DNA from: Desmodesmus armatus
Taxonomy: Eukaryota; Chlorophyta; Chlorophyceae; Sphaeropleales; Scenedesmaceae
Assembly: GCA_007449985.2 (NCBI GenBank)
Contig: VIIQ02000025.1
Coordinates: 124,001 to 188,000 of the forward strand
Direction: 5' to 3'
Length of the DNA stretch: 64,000 bases
This document shows, piece by piece, positions 47,187-59,000 of the stretch. Both the position numbers and the translations under genes were made by a program. Positions within the stretch are counted from its first letter, which is position 1, and each line of letters begins with the position of its first letter. Under the pieces are notes generated by a model. The model saw nothing but the letters and a program-made list of their open reading frames with translations, did no database searches and had not been told where the DNA came from.

Positions 47187-48748
47187 TCAGCAGCTGGCAT
47201 CTTGCTATGACAGTGTGGTAGGCTACGTATTGGGCGGCTGGCCTGGCTTACTGTCTACAAGTACTAGAAGCGGTTGCGTGTTTTCAACAGGCTTGAAATT
47301 CAACTGTCTGAGTTTGAACTTGGATACTGTCCTGATGACTGTCCAAAGTGCTTGCACTGTTGTGGGTTCCTAGCAGGCCGGCACTCTGTACATCTGCATC
47401 TTGTCGGTACTGTATGCCTCAGACAGCATGTGCAGTGAGGTGTGTCTGGATGAGTGTGGTTCTGTCCTGGCCGTGTCCTCTCTCGTGCATTGATGCTCAT
47501 GTCACAGTGGTAGTGTAGGAGGTGCAGACTGGCGGTGGGGATGCCTTTGAAATGGCCTAGCATATGCTAGTTTGCAGGTGGACTAATGCACTGAGCAATG
47601 GCATGTGACGTAGGATCTTGTGTGACACGTGCCTGTGTTAACATCCAGTCAGCAGCAGCAATGGTCACTGTTGCAGTGATGAATGCCACACCCTCGAGCG
47701 CACAGCTAGCGCATACAGTACAAGGCAAGCACAGGCACAGCAATTGTGAACAGTGACATGCAGCAGACTCCGGGGACACACCTCTGGTGTTTGGCGGCGA
47801 ACGCATGCCCACCAATGCCCTATCACCCTGACCCCAACAACCGGCTGACTCTGGCTCTGCCTGCAACACCACTGCTGATGTCTGTCCTCTCGTTTGAGTT
47901 CCTTGACAAGGGGTGTGCAATCAGCCAATTGCAGGTCCCTGCAACCTCACCCAAAAGCCATAAGTGTGCAACAGAGGGCTGCACAGTAATACCACGGGTA
48001 TGTCTAGCCACAAGCTGTGGGCCTCATTACTCACATCAAACATCATCACACAGGAGACAAGCATCAGTCCAGCCAGGCAGTTTCCTGGAAGAAACACAAG
48101 ATGTTCCAACAGCCACACAAGGCTCCACTTGGCGAACATGCCTCACTCGATGCATTACACCCACACACATACCATGCTACAGCAGGTCAAACAACACCCC
48201 TCCCTCACCTCTTCCGTGCTGTCCACGGCCGCCCCCCTTTCGCCACCCCACACTGCTCCCACCACCACCACCCACCCCATTGGCCGAACTACTCCCACTA
48301 CTATCCCAATCAGCCGCCGACCATTCCGCCCCTCCCGAAGTACAGTCAGCACAACAGACACTGGCCAGCATTGCGGGCTGTACTGAACCCAGCGTGCCTG
48401 ACAAACCCCAGTCGATGCACCACACACACACCACAAACACTCAAGCACCTACAACACCATTCCGCCCTCACCGCTGCCGTGCTGTCAGCGGCCGCCCCCC
48501 TTTCGCCACCCCCACACTGCTCCCACCCCCACCACCACCCACCCCATTGGCCGGGGAACTACTCGCACTACTATCCCAATCAGCCGCCGACCACTCCGCC
48601 CCCCCAGGCAATACAGTCAGCATGATAGAGCCCCCACCAACCCCACCCACCCCCTCATCCCTTCGACTCCCACTCGCAGGCGATGCCGACCGCGACCTTG
48701 GACTGAATGTAGTATCTGTCCGAGAGGACGGTCGTACCCGCATGTACC
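47187..48748. other. Convergent intergenic region with a 259-bp tandem repeat
   Basis: This region lies between the 3' ends of the THYN1-like and apyrase genes. Roughly 48190-48360 and 48449-48620 are tandem copies about 259 bp apart (GCCGTGCTGTCAGCGGCCGC and GTGCTGTCCACGGCCGC blocks, then CCACCCCATTGGCCG). Long open frames on both strands are Pro/Ser/Thr-rich by composition and show no domain. Confidence 0.5.
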
Positions 48749-49318
48749 TCACAACACTGCTGCCATGGCTGCCATTGCTGCCGGCACTACTGCCGGTAAC
48801 CCCACCCCTCCCGAAGCCCCTACAGCGCCCACACCACCCTTTCTGCTGACCCCCTTCCACAGCCGTTGGCACAGCACGCCGCAGCGGCCATTCCCAGGCA
48901 ACCCCACCCCCAACCAGCTGAGACATAACGTTGCTGCTAGTAGCGCCATGCAGAACATCGCAGCCACTGCTGCTGCAGACCCCGCACTCAAACCAGTATC
49001 CTCCCCTGAACCCAGCATCGGGTGATCGTGGGTTTTGTCCCGTTTCGGGGTCAGAGCCAGGGTTTTGCCGATGGGTCCCGACGGTGTAGGGCTTAGGGGG
49101 CCGGCGGCTGTAAGCCCTGAGCCTCCGGTCTGCAGTAAACCCACCACTAGGGCCCCCAGTGGCCACTTTGCCTCCAGGGTTTTGCCCTGCGGTGTTGTGA
49201 TGCTGTTGGAGGGGTTGAGCAGGGGGGCTGCGGGGGCAGGTGCAGGCCCTCTTTGAGTAAGCTGATGATAAGGGCTGCACTGAAACACACCTGCAGGTAG
49301 GGGGGGTACAGGGTGACA

Positions 49319-49366
<48 letters not shown>

Positions 49367-52300
49367 GCAGCGGCAGCGGCAGCAGCAGTATGACTGAGCG
49401 GCGATTTACACACATGAAGCCATCAGGCACCTCCGGGTGAGGTCCTACCGCGATCCCAAGGCCATGCCCGTCCACTTCCTACCCTAGCATTTCTTCAGCA
49501 TGTTCAACTAAGCAGCACTCATCCATGTGTGGTACGCTTTTGCTGGATCGCCCCGGTGGTGCTTCAGTTCGTGTCCTTTGATGTCAGACCAGCTGCGTCC
49601 ACAGAAGGTAGCTGATCAAGCTTTCATGCCTGAATGGATGAACCACAAGCTGCCCCACACCATCAAACATCCCTGCCGCCCTAACACCCATCACACACGA
49701 CTAGGTACCTAGTCACACCCCCCCCCCCCCGGCGCCCGCCATGCCCAGTAACACCACACTCACCCTTGTGTGGTAGGCCTTTGCAGGATCTCCCCTATGG
49801 TGCTTCAGTTCGTGTGCCCGTATGTCGGACCAGCTGCGACCACAGAAGGTGGCTGCTGCCTTGTCCAGGTCGTTGAGGCTGCTGGTCTTGCTGGCAGACA
49901 GGCCTAGGGTGGATGCGGTGTAATGGATGTTGTCGACACCCACAAACTTGGTGCCTGCAGGGCAGCAACATCGGCCAAGGCAGGCGGTATGATTGGGTTG
50001 GGGGGGGGGGGGCAACACCTGGAGACTTTCACCGCTGGCCGGCACTCTGCACAGTGAACATTGATGACTTGCATGCAGGAGCATCCTGAGAAGAGAATCA
50101 TTGCTGTCATGTGTGTCAAGCCCAGCACGAGCGTGCACACAATTGGTGCCAGCATGGGAGGAGGAATGTCGCTCAAAACCACGGTACCCTGTATGACATC
50201 CACCCTCAGCCTCCTACCGTGCCACGATTACGCCCCACCAAACTCTTCGTTTGACTGCTCACAGCATATCAGCACCGCTGAGAGGTAATTACACCCAGCT
50301 TTCATTGAAGCAGCGTACCTTCCACTGGTGGCAGGAAAGATCCCGCCAGGCCGCACAGCTTGTAGAGGCAGGGGCGTTCCTGAGGCAGCAGCCCAGCCAC
50401 CCCCACCTTGCAGGCCCCCCAGTCACCACTGCCACTGGGGCTGGAGGGACCAGCCTTGAAGCCTGAGGGCAGGCAGGGGTCGTGGCCCTTCTTCTGTGCT
50501 GATAATGCTGACGACCAGCTGGCCATTGCAGCCTGCATCAGTAGGCAAAGACAAACAGGTGTTATGTTTGCGGGGCATGCACAGGTGTCATGATCTATCC
50601 TTCATTTCAGTATAGGAAAGGTACGTCACCTGCGCAAAAGTCTGACATAGCAGTGACTAACACCCCATACAATGCCCACACATCCCTACGCCTACACTGT
50701 TTTCGTGTTTGTGGTCTGCACCCGCAATTTCCTCTCTGGCTTGATGCACCCCCACCACCAATCACCTGCAGCCCCATTCCATCAAAGCTCCTGCTGTACA
50801 GCCTCCCAGTGCCCAGGCTAGGCAGTGCCAGTGGTGCCGCCTCAGCCGAGGGTGCAGGTGTCGAGGGCAAGAATGTAACGTGCAGTGCCATGGGAGGTGG
50901 CGTTTGAAGACATTCTTCACTTTTTGGAACATGCATCAGCACTCTGAACACACCCTCCTACCCTCAGCACTCTGAACACCCCCCCCCCCCCAAACACACA
51001 CCCCTCACCTGCAGTCCCATTCCATCAAAGCTCCTGCTGTACAGCCGCCCAGTGCCCAGGCTAGACAGAGCCAGTGGCGCCGCCTCAGCTGAGGGTGGGG
51101 TACAGAGGGCAGGAATGTAGCTTGTGCCACTAGATAAGCCGTTTGGCACCTTATTTGGAGCATTAATCAGCACTCTGAACACACCCACCTAGCTTCAGCA
51201 CTCTGATGCCCCCCCCCCACCCCCCACACACACACAACACCCCTCACCTGCAATCCCATCCCATCAAAGCTCCTGCTGTACAGCCGCCCCCTGCTCAAGC
51301 TAGGCAGTGCCAGTTGTGCTGCCTCCGCCGAGGGTGGGGGTGTGGAGGGCAGTAACATATTGTGTCGTGCCACTAGATGTGGCTTATGAAAGCATTCTTC
51401 ACCCTTTGGAACATGCATCAGCACTCTCAAAACACCAACCTACGTTCAGCATTCTGAACACCCCCCCTCCCCACAAGCACACCCAATCACCTGCAGCCCC
51501 ATTCCATCGAAGCTTCTGCTGTACAGCCGCCCAGTGCCCAGGCTAGGCAGTGCCAGCGGCGCTGCCTCAGCGGAGGGTGGGGGTTTGGAGGGCAGGAATG
51601 TGACCTGCAGGCTGCCACCACCCAACTCCAACACACCCACCAAGGGAGGCTTGCTGCTGCTGCTGCTGCTGCTGGGATGCGGGGGGTCCTTGCGGCCAAG
51701 GTAATTGGGCTGCTTCTGTGCAGAGGCTGCCTGCGAGAGCCCAGCACATGCCAAGGCAGCAACTATTTGTAAGACACAGCAAATGCGGTGTTTTCTTGGA
51801 TACCAATGGCGATTTCTTCCCTTCATGGAGCACCAAGATCATGCAGCCTGTGAAACACTGCAGGTATCATAGTACAACATGGCCAAGAGCACTCTTCAGC
51901 CATCAGATCAACAGTAGTAGACGCATCGCTCACCGCAAGCACCAGCAAACACCTCAACCCTCTCCACCCCACCTGCAGTGCCCCTGATGCGTTGAGAGCC
52001 ACCCAGCCCAGCAGCCCCTCCTCAAAACTATAGGTTTCTTGACTGTGAGGCAGCTGATCAGCTGCTCAGGCGGTCAGAAGGTGCCATTGCCACAACCACT
52101 ACCAAAATACAGCAGTAGACCAGGCGCGACCCACGTCACAACTACTGGGGATGTCAGAGGACGATTGAACCCCACCCCACACTGCATGCTTTGTCATTAC
52201 GTGAGACCCCCCCCCCAGCAGCCCCCCCTCCCCCCCCCTCCCTACGCCCACCTGCAGTGCCCCTGATGCGTAGTTGAGTGCCACCCAGCCCAGCAGCCCC

Positions 52301-54420
52301 TCCTCACTGCCTGACAGCACACGCGCACCACTGAACGCAAAGCCACTGGCAGACAGCGACTTGCCCACCTGCAGACGCACCAAACAGCAGCACGTGACAG
52401 CAAAAGTGGCCCGCAGCACAGGCGCACACAGCACCAGGCAGGGATTGAAAATGACAGCTCAGCAAAAGAGTGGCTATGGGGCACCAGGGAAACGTACTTT
52501 CCACGCAACCCTGCAAACTCGAACGAGCTGAAAACTCATGCGAAGGAGCTCAGCACACACCAACCACCAAACAACAAGACAGCATCCCCAGCACCCACCT
52601 CCGCCATGATGCGTTCAGCGCTGCCGTTGCGCAGCATGCGCACCCCTGCTGTGGCCATCAGCTGGATGGGGGTGTGAGGCCACTGAGCAGCAGGAACCTG
52701 CGCATGACAGCCAGGTGACAGCAGGCACAATGGCGCCGGCAGGCATATGGGTTTGAATCAGGACCATGGGTCAAGGCACTGGCGAAACTGACTGACAACG
52801 TGTTGACCCTGTGGCTGGGGGCAATGTGCAGGCCCACTCCACTGGAGGGCACATGGGCTTGGACTCACTACTCCCTGACCCCCCTGGAAAAACACCAGGG
52901 CTGCCTTCTCTCACATTTTCACATGCTGACAACTCACTGTGGCAAGACCGCTCACCCAAATGCCATCAGGGCTGCTGAGCTGCTGAGGGAAGTGTGCCCC
53001 CACCCTGCAGTGACAGCCCCCCCCCCTCCCCTGCTCTATGTCACTGACTGTCCCACTGCAATGCATCAAACGGTTTCAAGCCATATCACAATGTCTCTCA
53101 CCTTGCTTTTGGCAAACCTGATAAGTGGCTGCAGCGACGCCCCTGCTGCTGCTGGGTCCCCCGCATACGAGGACAGGCCTGGGCTGGTCTTGAGCACAGA
53201 CTCTGGCAGCTCCACCATAGGGTAGCCCGACAGCAGGTGGGACCCTGAGTCACCTGATGCTGCTGGCATGTGGTACCTGTGTGTGTGGGGGGGGGGGGGG
53301 TGGAAGCACAGGGCAACCAGCACAGCAGTACGGGTGTGGTGTGGAAGTCTGTGTACACAGGGGACATGCTCAGCTGCTGCTGCAGCAGGTGGGAACCTGT
53401 GTCACCTGATGCTGCCGGCATGTGGTACCTGAGGGGGAAGGGTGAAAGCACAGAGCAACCCGCAAAGCAGTACATGAGGCGCGAGTGTGGAAGGTCATGC
53501 CGCTCTACGTGTAGGAGGTGCGCACACTGCTGAACTGAAACTGGCCCCTTATATGATCCCCAAGGGTCTGCTACTGTGGCGGAGCGAGTGTGGCCAAACG
53601 CGGCACTCTGGCCTGGTCACCTCCTTATCCACGCGTGCCGGGCTGCAAACATGCTTACGCGGTGTGGCAAAGTTAGATGACAAAGTTTGATGACCCCTGT
53701 TACTGTAGGTGCAACCAAGGCCGGTCAGCAGCCTGCGAGCACTGCACCTGCTGCAAGGTCCATACATGCTTCACCCAGCCTGGACAGCAGCCCTCACTCC
53801 CAAAAACCTGAAGCTGAGCTGCTTGACTTGTCAGCTAGGTGCCATCCCAAAATCGCAACCCAGCCATGCTGGCACCCAACCCTGCTGCTTTGTGTGGCTG
53901 TGGAACGCAGATCTCTGCAAGCTAGCAACATGCATACTGCTGATGCTGCAGCTAGTATTGCTGCTGCTGCGCATGTGTCAGCAGCACCTGTTGTTGCCAC
54001 GTCAGCATCCCAGCTGCCTGCCTGCCTGTGCCCACCTGAACACATGTGCCCTGCTGCCTGTACTGCCTGCATCAATCACCACTGCATGACACCACGTGAC
54101 ACTGCCCTGTGGCACATACACAGCAGCAAAACCTGTCATCAGTGCAAGTGATGGAAGCAAGTTAAAGTGTAACATGGTGACTGAGGGTACGCATGCATCT
54201 GCTGTGCTGACAGCTCCACAGGTAGGGGGCGACAACGAGCTGTACCTGTTGATAGCTGAGTGGAGAGTGTTTGCGATAGTAGTGAAGACAGGTTCAGTTG
54301 CTTCACACGTGGCCTGTTGACACGCTGATGAGGGGACTGAGCACTCACCTCTGCCAGCTGCTGGTTGCAGCAGAGCAGCAGCAGCAGCACCAGCACAGGC
54401 AAGCAGGCCTGCTGCTGCAT
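48749..54420 (-). CDS. GDA1/CD39 family apyrase (nucleoside triphosphate diphosphohydrolase)
   Basis: Nine exons: 54420-54349, 54106-54036, 53276-53102, 52697-52599, 52368-52252, 51730-51491, 50532-50319, 49954-49764 and 49290-48749, about 573 residues. The N-terminus [18 protein letters not shown] is a signal peptide or anchor. Apyrase conserved regions are visible: VVIDAGSTGSRAHVF (ACR1), TPIQLMATAGVRML (ACR2), VLSGSEEGLLGWVALNYASG (ACR3), VGVLELGGGSLQVTF (ACR4), and FCGRSW, CFSAALIISLLKEGL and LEAKWPLGAL near the end. The enzyme should hydrolyse NTPs and NDPs to NMP in the secretory pathway or outside the cell. A hydrophobic AAAVAAMFCMALLAATLCL stretch near the C-terminus could be a second membrane anchor. 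Exon phases are perfect up to the last exon, whose length is one base short; C-rich runs at about 49222-49236 are the likely place. Confidence 0.85.
49526..49615 (-). repeat. Downstream copy of apyrase exon 49954-49764 end
   Basis: The segment FCGRSWSDIRAHELKHHRGD with PAKAYHT is encoded again (with K and G changes) about 240 bp after the intact exon, in the last intron. Confidence 0.75.
50766..51345 (-). repeat. Three downstream copies of apyrase exon 51730-51491 end
   Basis: The exon end (PSAEAAPLALPSLGTGRLYS then RSFDGMGLQ) and the following intron start are repeated, with copy ends at 51248, 51009 and 50766; intervals are 243, 239 and 243 bp. Each copy keeps a GTGA/GTGATT donor. The ACR4-coding first half of the exon is absent from the copies. 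Confidence 0.85.
51971..52024 (-). repeat. Downstream copy of apyrase exon 52368-52252 end
   Basis: EEGLLGWVAL and ASGALQ codons are repeated 280 bp downstream with the Asn-Tyr codons altered; the copy retains a GTGGG donor-like sequence. Confidence 0.7.
53385..53437 (-). repeat. Upstream copy of apyrase exon 53276 beginning
   Basis: CAG-GTACCACATGCCGGCAGCAT and the following codons (YHMPAASGDTGSHLL) repeat the acceptor and first codons of exon 53276 about 160 bp upstream, then diverge. Confidence 0.75.
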
Positions 54421-56046
54421 GGCATCAAAGCTGGCGATGAACCAAGCTATCTGCAGCCTCCGTCATGGGCCGTGCTAGAAGTTGCTGTACAACTGCTGTC
54501 ACAACTGCTGCAGTCTGCTAGACGACTGCTGAGTATGCAGCAGCGTGCCCTGATAGTTAAAAGTGGCTCTCAAGTTTGCCTTTGTTCAGGTCCAGAAGCA
54601 GCAGATCGATACAGGAAGGACAGATGTCAGATCTCCGAGGAACAGCTGTACAGCTGCTGCTGAAACTACTGCACTCTGCAAAATGTTGCGGAGTATGCAA
54701 CCGCGTGTCCTGAATATTGACAGTAGCTCTCAGCCTTTGTGCAGATCTGAATGGGGCCGACTGATACAGAAAGGACAATTTTCCAATTTCCAGGGGAGCA
54801 GTAGCACAAGGACCCACAAACAAGTGCTGCGGCCTCAAGGCTGTAACGGCAGATAGGAATGCTGGAAGGCAGTTTGAAGGGCTGATTTTGCGATGGCACC
54901 ATTACGCTACAGTCCCTGAACGGCCCTTGCTGGGTTTGACTAGATCCATGATCTGTGTTTGAACCGAAATGAAAAAGCAACTGATGCTTGACTGAAATGT
55001 CAGGGAGCAAAAATCATTACAATCGAGTTCGTGAGGTCAGCAGTGCTGAGGAACTAACCATATCACCTGTCTGTCTGTCCATGGGACAGACTTGTTGAAG
55101 AAGCTCAAGACTGTGTCAATTCGACGTGAGCAGGTCGACATGCCTGTGCCCTACAAGCCAACAGCAGGATAAACCTTGGACATACTGCAAGTGCCGTGAA
55201 ACAAAACTCACTTCCAAAGCCTGAGTGCACGCCGCCGCTGTACTGCTGTTGTCACCAGGGACACACATTCTATGCATGCCTGTACAGCAACATGCCTGTA
55301 AAGCTGATGCACCATGACAGCTACCCCATGTTGACAAATCAACCAGCCTCTCACAGAACTGAGGAACGCTGCGTAAAAGCCATGCTGCTCAGACAGGAGC
55401 AGCAGGCAGGAGCAGCTGCCGCATGGTCATGAGGTGCCCCTGTGCCTTGCGGCCCAAGTGGCACTGCACATTGAATCAACTGAGCTGCCGTCCAGCTTAA
55501 CGGCTACGGTGGCAGCCATCAGACTGCATGCCAGCCGCCACACGTCGTGGCACATGTCTGTTGCCAAGCATGACCTGCTGCATGCTGTACCCCAACGCAA
55601 CTAAGGAAGGCAATGGCTGCTGAACACTGACTGCAAACATCACCAGCATGAGGCAATAAGAAATCACCATCGGCATGCGATGTGCCACAACGCGGTTGCG
55701 GCAAACGCATGCGTGCTACGTCGCCCAGCACTAGCACAGTGCCACCCAAGCATTGTGAAACCCAAATGAGGAATGCAGTAACAGCCACTCTGACAGCAAC
55801 ATAGCAACAACTTGTGCTGAACAAATCGGGCAGCAGTATTGCCGCCTGCACACTAAGAACGATGCCAGTCACTGTCACAGCACTGACAGTGTCAACAGGG
55901 CCAAAAAGAGATGACAACAGAGCATTGCTAATCGACCCAGGTGCCTCCTGCACAGCTTGCATGGAGCCCAGCACTTACTAGACTGCAAGCAACAGACCAA
56001 TGCCGACTGCAACATGTGTTTTGTTGAGCTGCACGGCAAGGGAAGG
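54421..56046. other. Intergenic region with a diverged tandem repeat
   Basis: About 54490-54660 and 54650-54840 are diverged tandem copies (shared GAGTATGCA.C.GCGTG.CCTGA and TGATACAG.AAGGACA blocks). The apyrase promoter should lie at the left end. No RNA gene is recognised. A hydrophobic frame at 55497-55974 is listed separately. Confidence 0.5.
55497..55974 (-). pseudogene. Possible broken membrane-protein fragment
   Basis: Two overlapping minus-strand frames encode hydrophobic segments (TVTGIVLSVQAAILLPDLF, YVAVRVAVTAFLIWVSQCL and MVISYCLMLVMFAVSVQ) that would be continuous only with a frame change near 55680. The pattern suggests a polytopic membrane protein remnant, or a 3' extension of the neighbouring beta-helix membrane gene. 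No family is recognised. Confidence 0.25.
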
Positions 56047-59000
56047 TCAAGTTACTGTGGCATACCCATCAGAAACAAGAGATGATAGAATGCCGATGGC
56101 CCTACCGCCTGGCCTTAGCAGTTCCCAACTGGCAGTGGTGTTGTGCATGAGCATGTATGGCACTTGACACCACACGGTGCCAATTCTCAGCACCCTCGTG
56201 CCACACGCTGACGGCTTGTGGCTCTGACTACGCCACACCAACTCAAAGCCACTTGCCACTACGTTGGAGCCGCTCTCGTGCGCATTTGACAAGACAAACA
56301 CACTGCTGACGCAGCCTGGCTGCACTGTGTTGCTTGCGGGTCTACACGTTGGAGCTTCCTGCACCACCCCTGCGCCCACGGCCCTGCCCTGCCCAGTCTT
56401 GAGCTGGCGGCGCCCTGCGCGCACCAGTGCCGCATTCACAACCCACAGCACCAATGACCTGACCATGCTGTAAACAGCCACACACCAGCCCTTGACTGAG
56501 GGCACAAGCTTCCACAGACACCAGCCCACAAACACCACATTGACGATCAGCACAAGGACAGCGATGGCGATGCGCAACCTCTTTGCCGTTGACTCTGATA
56601 CATCATAAGCAAGCATGGCCAGCGCACCCAGAGTAGTGGTCGCAAGGCAGGCGGTGGAGAGCTTGTGCATGTGGTGCAGGGTGGCGAAAGCATACGGCTT
56701 GAACACGTTCTGCAGCACGCCACTGACCATGAACACCACAAGGAGACTCAGCACGGCAAAGTACCGCTCCATGGGAATGGCAAAGACAGAGATCAGCGTG
56801 AGCACCACAGTGCGTGCAGCCCACACAGCCTCCCACCACATGCGCTCAGGCCTGTAGCTGCGGTACAGGAACCCGAAGTGCTCACGGAAGCTGTCCTCGT
56901 CAGCCTTGGGCCGACACAGAAACAGCCCCACACCCATGGCAACAGGGACAACGATGCACCACAACAGGACGGAAGCGACGCCCAAGCCCAGCGCCCAGCC
57001 CCTATGGTACCCAGCAAAGCACTGCTGAGTGATATCGCTGACCCAGTACCCCATTGTGTGGTTGAGTGGGGCTGTCGCACCTGGTGGCAGCTGTACCTCA
57101 GGTGGGATTTGATCAATGCGCAAGCATGCAAAGAAGCTGAGGGAAGCTCGCAACAAGGTTGGGTAAGAGTAGAAGGTCACCACCATCAACGTGACAGGCA
57201 GCTTGCGAACAACCGACTTGGCGGGCTGGGGAGTTGCGCCCTCCTTTGGCCGCCACACAAGCGGCACCACCCACCGCCCCATCGACCAAAACAGCCACAG
57301 CAGAGCCACAACTGCCAACAACACAAACACAGGGGCAAGGAAGTACACTAGCTGCCGCTGCATGGCAAGGGGCAGCTTGCTCTGAACACCGACCAACCAA
57401 CAGTCAAGAGACAGGGTTTGGCCTGATGCCCCCGCAAATGGAATGCTCACAGCCTGGAACCACCGCTTCAAATCAAATAGAGGCCACGGGACGGACACAC
57501 TGCCAATGATTGCTGTGTATTGCAGGAACTGCACCAGCACCTTGATCAGGTCAGTGGCAAGGACAACCTTGTCACCATTCAAGTTGTCCTTCCACGTAGC
57601 GTGCACAGTGTACGTGACAAACCCGACAGACACACCACTCATTGACAGATACAACGCAAGCTGCACCCTGCGCTCCATGCACTTGCCACACTCAAAAGGG
57701 CCCAACATGCCGAAGTGTGGGAGCTGACAGGCGCCACACAAGGGGCCCGTGTATCCCTCATTGCACTGGTCGTCAGGACTGATGTAGTTGCATGCTGTTG
57801 TTGACAGCGGGCAGCGGTGCATCTGAACAGAGGTTGGGGCTGACGACCAATAGCCAGGCAAAGGCTGCACAAGGCTCCCTCCAGTGCAGTTGCCGTTGCG
57901 TGGGCATTGCTCACAAGATGCATTAGTGAAGCTGAACGTGTGTGGTGGGCAACACACACACATGTCATGTTGTTGGGTCTCACCAGCTTGGCAAGCAGAC
58001 CCCCCCAAATACACGCTCACATTGCACCTTGTCAACTGGCCACGTAAAGGCAGGTCCAGAATGGAGTTGTCAAAGGCAGCTATGGTGCTCCCCACATAGC
58101 CCTTGTTGACAAAATTGGCATCAAACGACACACTGTCATCCGCGTGAAGCGTTCCATTGACAAGCAACACCACCCCCCCCCCGAGCTATTGACAGCCAAG
58201 TTGTGTGACACCACCGTCGCATCGACAAGCTTCAGAATTCCCCCTTCACCCACAGCCAGCCCACCACCAGCAGAACCAATGCTGGTGTTGTTTGTGACAG
58301 TGCTGTTGCTGATGGTGACATCAGCACCAGAATAATCATCCCATGGCTGCATCAGCTGATCAACACCTTCAACTGCACGCCCACGTGCATCAAATCTGGC
58401 AGACCCGTTACCCAGAGCCATTGCAACAGCTATGCTGCCACCACCCATGCCCAAACAACTGTTGTTTGAGACGGTGCTTTGGTTGCTGATGGTCACGACT
58501 GATTGCCCTGATATATACATTCCCCCACCTGAACCGTTAAGCGCCCTGTTTTCCAGCACACTACTGCCACCAATCATTGTCACTGTGGCTAGGTCCGAAA
58601 CATCAAGCCCACCGCCTGACACCCCACCAGTGTTGTCCTGCACTCTGCTGCCACCACTGAGGGTCACTTTGGCTCGACCCGAAACAGCTATGCCCCCACC
58701 TGTAACCCCTGCAGTGTTGGCCTGAACGCTGCTGCCACCAGTGAGGCTGAGACTGGCACGACCCAAAACAAGCAGCCCCCCACCACCCACAACAGCAGTA
58801 TTGTTCTGCACAGTGCTGCCATTGAGGAGAGTCACACTAGCCTGGTCTGCCACTACCAAGCCGCCACCAACTCCGTACCGTACACTACCACTGTGCACAC
58901 GGCTGCCTCCTGCCAGGGTCACACTAGCGTTACCCTCAACACACAGACCCCACCGGCCTGAGCGACGTCGCCCTGTCCTCCAACGCCAATGCAGTACGAC

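Noticed and set aside
47746..49475. Long Pro/Ser-rich frame on plus and Leu/Ser-rich frame on minus
   Set aside because: They overlap the apyrase last exon and its tandem-repeated downstream region, have compositional bias only, and show no domain.
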